Source: Hippophae tibetana
Taxonomy: Eukaryota; Streptophyta; Magnoliopsida; Rosales; Elaeagnaceae
Direction of reading: 5' to 3'
NCBI GenBank assembly: GCA_037013495.1
Contig: CM072806.1
Location: forward strand, 18,831,001 to 18,895,000
DNA: 64,000 nt
Both the position numbers and the translations under genes were made by a program. Positions 24,160 to 35,260 of this stretch are shown in pieces. How positions within the stretch are numbered: the first letter of the stretch is position 1; the number at the start of each line of letters is the position of its first letter. The notes under the pieces are model-generated. The model was not told the DNA's origin. It saw nothing but the letters and a program-made list of their open reading frames with translations, and did not search any database.

Positions 24160-24370
24160 ATTTTCCTAATATGATAAGATGTGGTGGCCAAGCAACAAAT
24201 GAATTAACCTCTTCTGTAACTATATCATGTTCTCTTATCAATAAAGGTAAGGAGAAATTCTTTTCAACATCATCCATAATAGAAACCTTCAACTCTTGTT
24301 GAATGGTTTTCCATAACAAATACCACGTACTAAAGGAATCACCTACCCTTCCATGTGTCACAATACAAGA
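24160..24370 (-). pseudogene. Exon of a CACTA-associated transposon gene (DUF8039-like)
   Basis: The minus-strand exon reads THGRVGDSFSTWYLLW, then KVSIMDDVEKNFSLPLLI and EEVNSFVAWPPHLI. The S/F-V-A-W-P ending and the preceding acidic/hydrophobic pattern match the domain found in plant CACTA transposon proteins and related ULP1-associated genes. It starts after an acceptor-like TTTTTTACTTGCATATGAG and ends at a donor-like GTAAGA, so it is probably an internal exon. Its 5' neighbour is separated by the LTR at 24465-25597. It supports a second CACTA element here. Confidence 0.55.
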
Positions 24371-24372
24371 TT

Positions 24373-24464
24373 GTGTCTCATATGCAAGTAAAAAAATTAT
24401 TTCTTATAATTTATATATGTTTAGAACAAACATATATACTATAAAGGCATTAGCACCATTAAAA
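24373..24464. repeat. 92-bp direct repeat, left copy
   Basis: Starts GTGTCTCATATGCAAGTAAA and ends ATTAGCACCATTAAAA. The matching copy at 25598-25689 differs at only a handful of positions. The pair flanks the LTR at 24465-25597 exactly on both sides. Confidence 0.85.
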
Positions 24465-25597
24465 CAACAAAACTACAAGCACATAGTATCATAGTTTTAT
24501 AATAAAGTGATAAGAAGAGTATAGTCCTCAAGGATTGGTAACTTATTTTTGACAAATATCAAAATTATATTAATCTTAGTTTTATTTAGAGAATTCGCAC
24601 AGGTTGTTGTAATTGAAATTTAAAATAAAATTAATTTAAAGAAAATGCGAAAAAGAAAATAAAGATATTGTTCGAAAATCAAATCAATGGAAAGAAAAAT
24701 TTCTAGGAAACCGATTTCACCTAATCCCTCACAATGCTTTACTCATCTAGCTAATTGAATTAAATTCTCTTGTTTGTTAGCAATCCCCAAAAATATCCAA
24801 AAACCTCTTTCGATAGTCAATTGGAAATAATCTTATTCATTAATTTACACAAGAGTATGCAATTTAATAAAGCAAGAAAACATTAAGACCAATGATTTTT
24901 AAAACTACATAGGTTCATACAAGTCTTTTGATCTCTATATTTACCTATGCCGAAATATTCCAAATCTATCCTATAATTCCCTCTTTCGATAGTAAATCAC
25001 GAGACTAAAATAATCTAATTAATGGCTAGTAAATTAGAAACATTAAACTCAAAATAAATCAGACAAACATGAAGAGAAATAATTCAATTTAATATAGAAA
25101 ATCAAGCATAGTTTAGAATTAAATTACATATTTTTCCTAGAATAAAGATAAATTAGTTTATGCTAAAAATTAAATTAAACATAAAAAAATTCACCATAAT
25201 TTTCTCATAAAAAATTAAAAGAAAATTGACTCGCATAAAGAATCTACTTTCACCATAATTTTGCATCACTTATCTCTCTCTGCATGCTATTTGCTTTTTC
25301 TTCTTCCTTTTTTTTGTTTTCTTTGTGGCAATGTGTTTCTTTTTCTTCTTCTTTTTCTTTTGATTTCTCCTGCCGCCTCTTTTTTTTTTCTTTTGGTCTC
25401 CTCCTCCCCTTTATATATATATAAATTTAAATAAAACTTAATTTATGTTTTTAAAATTTTGGGTATTCATTATCTTCAAATCTACAATAAAATTCAAATA
25501 ATAAAAATTAAATCTAAAATCAATAAAAATTAAATGAAATCGTACTAAAGTTTAAAGTTGAGAAGTGATAAATTATACCAAATTATTCAAGTCATTG
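24465..25597 (-). mobile_element. Athila-related solo LTR, minus strand
   Basis: This is the reverse complement of the Athila-1 LTR (45898-46992): shared text includes GTGATAAGAAGAGTATAGTC, ACTTTTGACAAATACCAAAA-like words and AATTATACCAAATTATTCAA near its 5' end. There is no internal sequence, so it is a solo LTR. Its last ~10 bases (minus-strand 3' end) do not match and seem lost. The usual 5-bp target duplication is replaced by a 92-bp direct repeat. Confidence 0.75.
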
Positions 25598-25689
25598 GTG
25601 TCTCATATGCAAGTAAACAACTTCTTTCTTATAATTTATATATGTTTAGAACAAACATATATACTATAATGGCATTAGCACCATTAAAA
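25598..25689. repeat. 92-bp direct repeat, right copy
   Basis: Starts GTGTCTCATATGCAAGTAAA and ends GCATTAGCACCATTAAAA; the partner of 24373-24464. Confidence 0.85.
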
Positions 25690-28408
25690 TAAGGGTAAAT
25701 TTTGTACAAGATCCAAAACAAAACCCATTATGATGCCAACCCAACTCATGAAACTAGACTAGGGCCTAAATTTATGTCTCAAATACAAATTAATGGGATC
25801 CTAAAGTAAACCCATATTAAAGAAAAGTAGTCTTAGACAAAAGACACCTATATTTAGTACTATCACCATCCTCTTGAATTAAGGGCTCCCTATACATATT
25901 CCATAAGTTGGAATAATCCCATTAGAAGTAAGATGATCTCATATGTCATCAAGTTTTTAAAATTCTATGTTTATCCAATCATTCTAAGGACATTGAATAG
26001 ATTCATCATATGCCGCATTGATCCAAGCAAAAGTCAAGTAGACCTATACTCCTTCCAAATACTCTTGTGAAAATCTTGGCTTTAGTATCCAAGACTTATC
26101 TACTTCAAATGACATGACATGATACATATTATAATCTAAAAGTAATATTATATACATATTTGACATGCCAAATTCTTATATCAAATAATAACATTATTAC
26201 ATACAATAGCAAATAATTAAATATTTCGTGCAGCATATATTGAAATTGGTTATGCCATGTAACAACAAGTGAAGATCTTAGCTAAATTTTGTTTGTATAT
26301 GTTTGATATTATTACTTGGTTCAAATAAGAGCCACGTTGGCTCAAGTACCAATCCAGGTAAAATGTAGCATCTATTTTAGTTGTTTAATGTCTTTGAATT
26401 TGTGATTTCATTATAAATATGTTCCTTATTCAAGGGGACTTGAGTAATGTCTTAAAAATAAAATATTGATGGAGAAATAACTATAGCTATGCATTAGATG
26501 AGTGTTTTTTTGTCTTCTTAATTTACCCAATTCTCACCCATTTCGGCATTTGGCATCAAAGATTAGTTTAACATTATAAAAAATAAATAAAATAAAAAGT
26601 ATATCATCAAATTGATACTCTAAAATGGTAATATATTATCCTTTTAAGCAACCCTATCTAGTTACAACGATTTGAATATCAAGTGTTCTTCAATGACTAA
26701 TAACTATGAAAATGGTGCACTTTTCTACTTAATATTTATTCATTTTATTCAATAAGTAGTACTTTTTGAGCTAAAAATATTAAAATATGAACTTATAGTG
26801 AAAAAGGTGAAAATTTATTTTTTAAAAATGTTTTAGAATTTTTTGGAATTTTTATGGAATTTTTTAATACATAACCAATTAGAACATGCCATGTAGATGA
26901 CACACAAGCATGGGAGTTGACTAGTCATCATCACGTGGACCCATTCTAGCAAGGGGAGTTTATTGGAGCACATCGCATGTACCATGTGACATAGACACTG
27001 CCACATGTCAACATGGTGTTCGTTCTAAGTTTTTCTAAGCGGTTAATGGTAATGCCACACATCATCATGGGATTCATTCGTTTGTTTGATAGGGGTGCCA
27101 TGCAATCCATATATGTGAATTATAGCATGCCATGTGGGGCTAACTCAGCACACGTTAACTCAACTAATATGTACCTCCATGCATCGGGTGTTGATTTGTC
27201 CACTAATTCTCTCGTGCCAGGTGTTGTGATCCCATTGGCTAGTGCTATTTAATTTATTTTTTATTCATCTTAGGCCTTGATTTGACGATACAAATTCCAT
27301 ATAAGCCTAATTTAACCCCATAATTTTCCTAAAATTCCTAAGGAGCCAAAAATTGCAATTTTTTTTATAAGTTTTTGCTACCAATAAGAGAGAAAAATAC
27401 AAAACAAATTTAAAAAATACAATTTTTGTAGAGAATCAAGAGGAGATTGGTGCTACAATTTAAAAGATTGATTGTATGTATTTCTCTTCTCGTTTCTTTA
27501 TCAATTTGTATGTCTTTCTTTAGAAAAAAATATGAACTTTATGAACAAAATCATGTCTAGCTAATTTATTAAGCTAGGCGTCTTATGAACCCAATTTTCT
27601 ACATATAATGATCTAATATTTTTTCCCAATTATGATTTTAATTTAATTATATTATTTAATCTAATTTTTATACTATTTATTATTTATCCAATAATAGACT
27701 TATGGAGGTAATTAAATAGATTTAAGATAATGATTTAATTATTTGTCTTGATTAAATAACATACCTAGTTTCTAGATAGAGATGTATGATTCTTATGTAT
27801 GTGATCCATAATTGATGAATTTAATGAGTAGTATGCAATTTAATTAACGTGAGAATATGATTAGGTTAATTACTATATGATATGTAGTTTACTTGAGAGA
27901 AGAATATATGCTAGGTTAGGTTCAATTGATTATGTAATTGATTGATAATTATATTGGGGTAATTTAATGATTTATATGTTTAGAAAATTGAGAGATTAAG
28001 TATTTTTAGATATTTTCTCATGTATCTTCTTAGTTGTCAATTCTTAGTTAATTAATTACTACTATTTATTTTTAATTTTTTTAATGTTGCTTTCTAGAAA
28101 CACAAAAAACATTGATTTTTAATTTTAGTTTTAAAAAATAGTTTCTAATAACATAATATCCATACGAATTATCTTTTTTAATCATTATATTACTTGTTTG
28201 CTATACGTATATTTGCGTACCCATTGCACACAATTTGGGCCTATTAATGACCTTTCAGGAAATTATTTTTCTTCTATTGGCAAGTCAATGCTTGTTATGT
28301 TATTGCTAATTATCTCAATCAAAAACTACTTTAAAAGATATAATAGCCTTTAAAGAAACCCTATTTACTCTCATTGGATGAAGTTGTGAAATAAAAATTG
28401 AAAAATTC
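25690..28408. other. Interspersed non-coding sequence
   Basis: No protein domain seen. 26885-27190 is unusually rich in CATG-centred palindromes (ACATGT, GCATGC, CCATGT and variants) and is less AT-rich than its flanks; the open frame at 27013-27252 there has no domain and looks accidental. 27.5-28.25 kb, with GCTATACGTATATTTGCGTA and CCATTGCACACAA near its end, resembles the 3' part of a Gypsy LTR, but no partner or primer site was found. Confidence 0.45.
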
Positions 28409-29560
28409 TACAACCTGATATATAACTAGGTAAGGAGATATACACTCCTAAAGAACTCATCCCCTCAAGTAGCAAATAACTAATTATTAAAGCAAACTAA
28501 AAAGTTTAGGCAAAAAATGTCAATCAAAAGGCATAATCACAAGTAAATCAGAAGTATGTAAAGCATGCAAAACAATAATGAAATGTTTTGCAATATGAGT
28601 CTCAACCCTATATGTGTTAGTATACAATATTATGACTTAGATTGTACTCATAACACAAAAAATCATGCAAAAAAAAAATCAAGTAATGAGCTAATCTCAC
28701 ATTGAACTCTTATTTATATGGTAACATTCTCAGGTTGCTTATGACAACCACTCGGCAACAAATGATTCAATAAGTAATAAAACAATTATAACCTTGACAG
28801 AAACAAAACCATAAATATCTCTAATAGTTGGGACCTCTGTTCAAACTCTAGATTGCTACTTTCTCTTTCTGTCTCTACAACTTGATTTGACTCACGAACC
28901 TAGCTCTTCTCGAAAGCCAACACCACCTTATGTGATGTGATAAGATATTATAGATTAGTGATGTGAAAAGTATCATACCACAAACTTTAATTAGCACTCA
29001 AAAAAAGATGTACTTACAAAATTCTTAAAAATAGTTACATTATTCTACATTCACACAAATGTATCACAATTACTTAAACACTTTTAAGATATTTAGTTAA
29101 CACAAAATTTAAAAATATAGAAATTTTGGTAGAGTTTTAGTAGGTTTTTTGAATTAATTCAACCAATTAATAGGAGTATTTATAACATATTACCAACATC
29201 GTCACGCCATTACCAACCACTTCACCATTGCCCTTTCAAGGGGTATGACAAGGCCCTTGGTAATTTACCTTGTCGAGGTGCCAAAAACAAGATCTTTTTC
29301 ATTTTAAAAAATTTCAAGTAATTTTCATAAATAACTACACTCGAAATGAACCAGAATTATCACACATGGCCTAGCAAGCATACTAAACAACCAACCCAAT
29401 GGTGTGTGAAAAACATGCATTTAAACACAGTGTCTCTAACTAAGTGTGTGTGTGTGTGTTATTGATTCACAATAACCAACCTTACATAGAAGAAGATAAA
29501 CCCTGAGTAAAATAAATTGACTTTGTGTCAAAACACTACACAACTAAGTACAACCCATAA
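28409..29560 (-). mobile_element. Family G LTR, copy A (3' LTR of a Copia relic)
   Basis: It shares with the other G copies, on the plus strand, the blocks GATTCACAATAACCAACC, TAAATTGACTTTG/ATAGACTC words, a TATAAATA box on the minus strand (TTATAAATACTCC), GTGGTAACATTCTCAGG-like text, ACCTCTATCAGTTGGGACC-like text and TAAGGAGATATACACTCC. It lies directly downstream (minus) of a Copia pol relic and pairs with copy B. A (GT)n run at about 29441-29459 sits inside. Confidence 0.6.
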
Positions 29561-29589
29561 TAGAAATTAAATTCTCCTCCTTTGATACC

Positions 29590-31350
29590 ATTTCTGTGAA
29601 ACTAATTAAGTTCTTACTGTATGGACTTGACCTAGTGTAAGTCGTGTAGGACTTCCATAACATGTTTAGGAAGGATAATGGAAGTGAAACACATGTAGTT
29701 AAAGGTCTCTTGTAACTGTGGTCTCATCTTAACTCCACTTTCCACATTACTGATAATGTCATCCACAGAATAAGCTTTCTTTGTCCATTTATGAAGGGAG
29801 GAATCTTCTTACTCATCATATTTCTCATCTTCAGAAGTTCTAGAAGGGTTAATAGTAGTAATGGTGGAAAGTGTCTCAACTTATCAGTAGTGTTTTTGGG
29901 AGCATTCTAAAATCTAAATATCTCTCTATCATCATTTTTAACAAGTTTGTTGTTCTGAAGTTTTCTATCACAATACTAATAGGTTCCATTACAATAGAAG
30001 TTCTTAAGTTATAGACACGGTAAGTACAGTTGTTTCTAGAGTATCCTAGAAAAATACCAAGATCACTTTTGGCCTCAAACTTATCTAGATTCTCCCTATC
30101 TATGAGAATATAGAAAGTACTACCAAATACCTGAAGATTCTTACATAAGCTTATAAGATGACTGATATGTACCGAACTTCAAGAATAAATGATTCAATGT
30201 ATAGCAAGAAGTGTTAATAGCTTCAGCCTAAAAATGTTTTGCTAAGTTTTTAATGGTTAGAATAATTCTTGCCATCTCTTCAATAACACTATTTTTCCTT
30301 TCAACTATGCCATTTTGTTGAGAGGTCTTGGTTTTAGAAAACTCGTGCTAAATTCCTATTTTGTCATAAAAGGAATTGAACTTAGAATTCTTAAATTCTC
30401 TTTCATGGTCACTCTTGATTTGATAATTGTCCCAATGATTCAAATTTATCATCTATAGCTTATTAACAAGTATTTGAACTTATCAAATGCTTTAGATTTC
30501 TCTCTCAAAAATAGAACCCATGTGTATTTAGAGAAATCATCTACAATAACTATAATATGCATTCTGCTATAAATGCTTGTGGTTGAAACAGGATGCATCA
30601 GATCCATATGAAGAAGTTGAAGTGGGCTTGTGGTAAACAAGTGTTGATTCTTCTTGTGATGTCTTTTGCTTTGCTTTCCCAACTAATGAGGACCATACAC
30701 GTGCTTAGGAATGAATAAGATACATGAAAGACCCCAAACAACTTTAAGGTTTGCAATTTTCTTTAATAATTTGTAGTTGACACAACCCGGTTTTTGATGC
30801 CATAATTGTGAACTTGTTACCCATCATTTCAAGATGAGTCCTCACATATTAACAGTTGTCCTTAGATCTGATTCCTCTAACTAGAGTATGCCTAAATCAT
30901 TATACACAGTGTAGTCCTTTTGACTAAACTTGATAGTGTACTTGTTATCATATATTTGGCTAACACTGGTATGATTAGCCTAGAGTCCTTCCATATACAG
31001 AACATCCTTAAGCTTAGGAATACCATGAGCATTAATAGATCCTCTACGATAAATCAATGATTTATTTTCATCCCCAAACATAATAGGTCCATCATTAGTA
31101 AGAGTCAACTTGGTAAGGACTTATCTCCCGTCATATATCGGGAGAATCCCCTATTAAAGTACCAATAACTAGATGTTACAGCCTTTAAGGCAGTGTGAAC
31201 CATATTACAATTAAGATTTTGATAATCAATAGTAATACCAAAAGAAGACTCAAACTTATTTAAAATCATCATAGCATTTTTTTGTAAGGTTACGACTTCA
31301 CTAGTCAAAGAGATTGGAAGATTAAACAATTCTTCCATATGACTCAACAT
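29590..31350 (-). pseudogene. Copia pol relic: protease to start of RT
   Basis: Minus-strand order: decayed protease SSYWYFNRGFSRYMTGDKS (31.11-31.17 kb; the catalytic D-S-G is lost); GAG-pre-integrase text INAHGIPKLKDVLYMEGL (about 31.0 kb); integrase with LLHMDLMHPVS and IVDDFSKYTWVLFLREKS (30.49-30.62 kb), SDHEREFK, then SQQNGIVERKN giving the final Glu of the DDE triad (about 30.3 kb); the zone SDLGIFLGYSRNNCTYRVYN (about 30.05 kb); and the first RT-side residues EVLHDLH-stop-VKSIQ-stop-ELN (29.59-29.65 kb). It then stops dead at LTR copy A. Gag and most of RT/RNase H are missing. SIRE/Tork-like flavour. Confidence 0.8.
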
Positions 31351-31519
31351 ATATATGTCATAATTATGATAATCTTTAAGAGAGTTGAAGCTAAATAGGT
31401 AACTAGAATTTTAAAAGACATGAAAAAGATACAAGCTTTATGCACTCAATACATTAATTAGGAATCATCGAAAATCTCAATAGGTAGAGATGATTTCCTC
31501 TCGAAATCGTATTGTTGAA

Positions 31520-32478
31520 GGTGGAGAGTTTCACAATAGAGCATGTCATACAAACATAATCAAGTTACAAGGTATACACATATAGAACTCTTATCAATAT
31601 GGTCCTAACCTTGGATAGTTTATGGCAATCACTCGACAATAAAAAATTTACTAAATAATAAATCAATTACAAATCTAACAGAAATAAAAAAAACAAATAC
31701 CTCTATCAGTTGCAACTTCTTCTCGAACTATTTATTATTGCCCTTACTTTTTTTCTCCCTAACAACCTAGTTTGACTCATAAACTTGACTCTCCTTTAAA
31801 GCCAATGCCAACCAATATGATGTGATTAGATGCTATAGATCAATGCTTTGTAGAGTATTGTACCACAATCCTTGATTACCACTCACACATAGATGTACTC
31901 ACAAACTTCATAAAAATAGTTACTCATACTATTCTATGCTCACACAAATGTATCATAATTTTTGAAACACTTTCAAGATTATTAGTTAACATGGAGTTCA
32001 AAACTGCACAAATTTTGGTAGAGTTTTGGTAGTTTTTGAATTAATTCAAGAAATTGATAGGGGATATTTATAGCACATTATCAAATGGATAGCCAACCTC
32101 ACCACACTCTCACAAACCACCTCATCACGACCATGTTGAGGGGTAAGGAGAGGCCTATGGCGAGCTACCTTATTAAGGTGTTGAAAATAAGAATTTTTTT
32201 CTTTCTAAAAATGCTAAGTAATTTTCATAAATATCTATACTCAAAATGAATCAAAAATAGCGACACACGACCTAACAGACCTACTAAACAACCAATCATG
32301 TTATATGTGAAAAATATGCATTTAAATACAATTTTTCTAACTAAGTGTGTGTGTGCATTATTGATCCGTAATAAATAATCTTTCATAGAGGAAGACAAAA
32401 CACTAAGTAAAATAGATAGACTCCATATTTTGCACACAAGAACCCAACACATAGACACAAAGAACAATAAGACTTATG
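31520..32478 (-). mobile_element. Family G LTR, copy B (5' LTR of the same relic)
   Basis: It aligns with copy A: plus-strand GAACTCTTATCAATATGG, TTATGGCAATCACTCGACAA, ACCTCTATCAGTTGCAAC, TAATTTTCATAAATATC, and CACTAAGTAAAATAGATAGA near its minus-strand start. It lies upstream (minus) of the pol relic, giving an LTR-internal-LTR layout with the gag part deleted. Low-coordinate end is approximate. Confidence 0.55.
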
Positions 32479-33000
32479 AAAATAGACTTATAATACTCGT
32501 TGATGAAGTTTATGTGGCTAGTGGTTGGAAGAAGAAGTTGGTGGATAGTTGAAAACTAGTGATCGAATTGAGGCCAATAGATGGTTAGGAGATGGAGGTG
32601 TAGGCTGAACTAGAGGCGCAAGCTAAGGGGTTTCTTGATTTTTTAATTAGGGATAGGAATGAAGGTGCAAGAAACTGATAGAGAAGAGGAAACAATACGA
32701 TAATGGATGAAAGCGAGAGGGCAACAAACATAAGAATGATATGAAAACTGGAAAAAGCTTTAAACTAAGAGGGATGGAAGAAATTGAGAAGAAAATTAAT
32801 TAGAAAATGTGAGAAGGAAGAGGGAAAAAAAGAAAATCAAACTGAGAAAGAGGGGAAAATGAAATTGTGAGAGATAAATTTGCATGAAGGAGTAGAAGGA
32901 AAATGAAATTGTGAGAGGAAAATAAAAAAAATTGTAAAGCGATCTTTTATTTTTCTAATAAGTAACACACACAATATATTATTTTGTCTCAATTTTAAAA
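32479..33000. other. Purine-rich spacer, nothing recognised
   Basis: The plus strand is rich in GAAGGAGAAGGGAAAA-type runs (32.6-32.95 kb) with two copies of AAAATGAAATTGTGAGAG (about 32857 and 32899). No gene. Confidence 0.5.
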
Positions 33001-33587
33001 AAGATTTAGACTCTATCATTTTAATTAGATCACAGTTATTTAATAATCATGATCTATAAGTTTATTTATTTTTAAGTAATTTTTGTAGTTTAATTTATGA
33101 TCACGATTATTGATGAAAATCAAGATTATATGTACACACGATGGTCATGAGTTTTATTGGACAATGACCAAAATCTTAAGATCTTAATTTTTAAAAAGAC
33201 CATGACTAAATTTTCGAGACCAAATATCACTACTATAATAGTAAATGAAACTAAATTGATCAATTTTACATTAAAAAAAAATGTAACCATAGTTACCCCT
33301 GACCCTTTTCTTTTAGGTTCCATCCTTATACTCATAGTTATGTATATATGTATATATAAAAAGTAATTGTATTTACTTCAAAATAATATATTGATTTGTA
33401 TGTAATGTATATTTTTTACATAAATAAATATAATTTATAATTTATATATATATATATATATATAATTTAATATATATATAAACTATGTACACGATATTTA
33501 TAATTAATATTTAAAATAAATTATAATATATACAACATATAAATACGATGGGTATTTAAGGACAAAACTGTTTCTTTTGTTATAGTG
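33001..33587. repeat. CACTA-2 right subterminal region and terminus
   Basis: Contains GATCACAGTTATTTAATAATC, GGTCATGAGTTTTATT, CAATGACCAAAATC and AAAGACCATGACTAAA, comparable to words at 16.9-17.1 kb. The end TTTCTTTTGTTATAGTG at 33571-33587 reads CACTATAACAAAAGAAA on the other strand. A CACTACTATAATAGTAAATG word at 33228 could instead be the left end of a separate ~360-bp non-autonomous element sharing that right end. An (AT)n run is at about 33445-33465. Confidence 0.45.
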
Positions 33588-35040
33588 ACAACATAAAGAG
33601 AAATCATTTTTTTTAATTTGTATTACTTTTTAATTGAAAAGGAGAAACCATATCTTAATTTCATAGGGTATCTTGGTATGCGCTAGATAAGGTACTTTCT
33701 TTGGAGCTTTCTTTAGTGGCAATGAATGTTTGGTTAATTCTTTTTGTTTTGGCCAATTTTAAGATGTTTACATAAATTTAAATGTCCGTTAGTACTCTAT
33801 AATTACTTAATATATTAAATATTTTATATTATTAAAAGATTTTATTTTAATACCATAATTTAAATATTAGTACCATTTCTATTATTTTTAAATAGTAATT
33901 AATTGTTTTTATCCGAGATATCTTTTTGGCATTTTTAGGAAGGATCCTTTTCTTTTTAACAATTAACTAGAGTTATAAAAAAAAAGTAAAAAAAAATTTG
34001 TTAGTCTTTTTCAAACAGTATTAATAATACAAATATTTTTAGTTAATTGTTCTTAAAAAAATATTTTTATGTTTATCCCTGTCAATTAATCATGAAAATA
34101 TTTTCATAGTGTCCCAATAAAATTGTTAGAATGTTATGGTTTTTAGTATTTATTTATATTATTTATTTTTTAAAGATAAAAATTTAATAATTTTTATTTT
34201 TTTCGTAACCTTTAGTAAGAAGTGTTGAACCCAACCTTTAACAACAACAAAAATCAATTTTTTAGCTTTAGTTAATTTCCGTAAAGAAAAAAAAATAAAA
34301 ATCCTTCATTGAAAAGCCCAAAAGATATTTTGGAAATTTTTTTGTTAACTGTTGAAAAAGAATAGAAAAAATATCAATACTTAAATTAAGGTATGTTGAA
34401 AAAGAATAGAAAAATATCAATACTTAAAGAATAGAAAGAATATCAATACTTAAATTAAGGTACTAGAAGAAAACTATTAATAACATGTAATATTTGAGAT
34501 ACCAATTATTAATTATGGTACCATTCCTTAAATTTAAGATCATAATAACTTTTTTTATTATTAAATAGTTAATTTTGTGATTTCTAATTCTTTTGTAAAA
34601 AGAATCACTCATATAATTTTTATAACAACGATTTCTATTTAATAATTTTCAAGAAAAAAGAACAATCAAATATTAGATATATGTTGTTTGGTAACATTCC
34701 AGATTATTTTTTTTCCAAAAGCCTATAGAATTAAGATTTTTTTTCTTTTTATTTATAAATTTTATTTTTAATTATTTCTTTTCTAATATTTAATACATAT
34801 AAAAATCATGAAACTTTATTTAGTACACTCCAATTGGAAGTTCTCTTTACACCAGAGAGAAAAGGTGTAAGAACCTGGTTTAGCAACTTAGTAATAATAA
34901 TGGCCCAAACAACTTCATGATCTCTAACTTTGTTTATGTTGGTGATAGTGATGGTGGAGGGTAGGAGGATGGATATTAGTATTGGAATTGAATCTGATCA
35001 GAGAAGTATTCTTATCAGTGTTGTCTCCTTAATCCATACA
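33588..35040. other. AT-rich flank of Copia-A with a small tandem repeat
   Basis: No gene recognised. 34349-34463 is a short tandem array: GTTGAAAAAGAATAGAAAAA followed by ATATCAATACTTAAATTAAGG is repeated in two full and one partial copies at about 34349, 34394 and 34427. The last five bases (ATACA, 35036-35040) are the target duplication of Copia-A. Confidence 0.6.
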
Positions 35041-35248
35041 TGTTGGCATGTGAGTAATATGGCAAACAACATACAGACAATAATGCAGTAAATTGTGGCA
35101 GATAATCAGCACTAATGTGGCAGACAAGAATAATAGTAGAAATTAATAATGTTGTAATTTGTTTCCTTTCCGTTTACTTTGTGTACAAATACTATACACT
35201 TGTACAGAAATATCAGAACAAAGAAATATAAAAATACAGAGTTTGACA
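35041..35248 (+). repeat. Copia-A 5' LTR (208 bp)
   Basis: Begins TGTTGGCATGTGAGTAATAT, ends ACAGAGTTTGACA, directly followed by the primer-binding site. Contains TTTGTGTACAAATACTATAC, the likely promoter/start zone, repeated in the 3' LTR. Confidence 0.95.
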
Positions 35249-35260
35249 TGGTATCAGAGC
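35249..35260 (+). other. Primer-binding site of Copia-A
   Basis: TGGTATCAGAGC, a perfect match to the classical site complementary to initiator tRNA-Met, abutting the LTR end. Confidence 0.95.

Larger units (their letters stand above)
16870..33587 (-). mobile_element. CACTA-2, tentative large decayed CACTA element
   Basis: The left region (16.9-17.4 kb) and the right region (33.0-33.25 kb) carry the same kind of subterminal words, for example TTTGGTCATGATTTTAT and GAAAGACCGTGAC on the left, GGTCATGAGTTTTAT and AAAGACCATGACTAAA on the right. The right edge ...TTTCTTTTGTTATAGTG (ending 33587) is a good CACTA terminus; the left edge near AACTACTCTTATAATA is poor. A transposon-gene exon at 24.16-24.37 kb and possible exons at 18.2-18.5 kb lie inside on the minus strand. 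Later elements fill most of the interval. The boundaries are uncertain, and these could be two different elements. Confidence 0.4.

Noticed and set aside
27013..27252. 79-codon frame on the plus strand
   Set aside because: No recognisable domain, no splice or promoter context, and it lies within the CATG-rich repeat; judged accidental.
29575..29600. TGGTATCAAAGG on the minus strand as a primer-binding site
   Set aside because: It falls inside the recognisable start of RT coding text (ELN-stop-FHRN) of the Copia relic and no LTR ends beside it, so it is a chance match.
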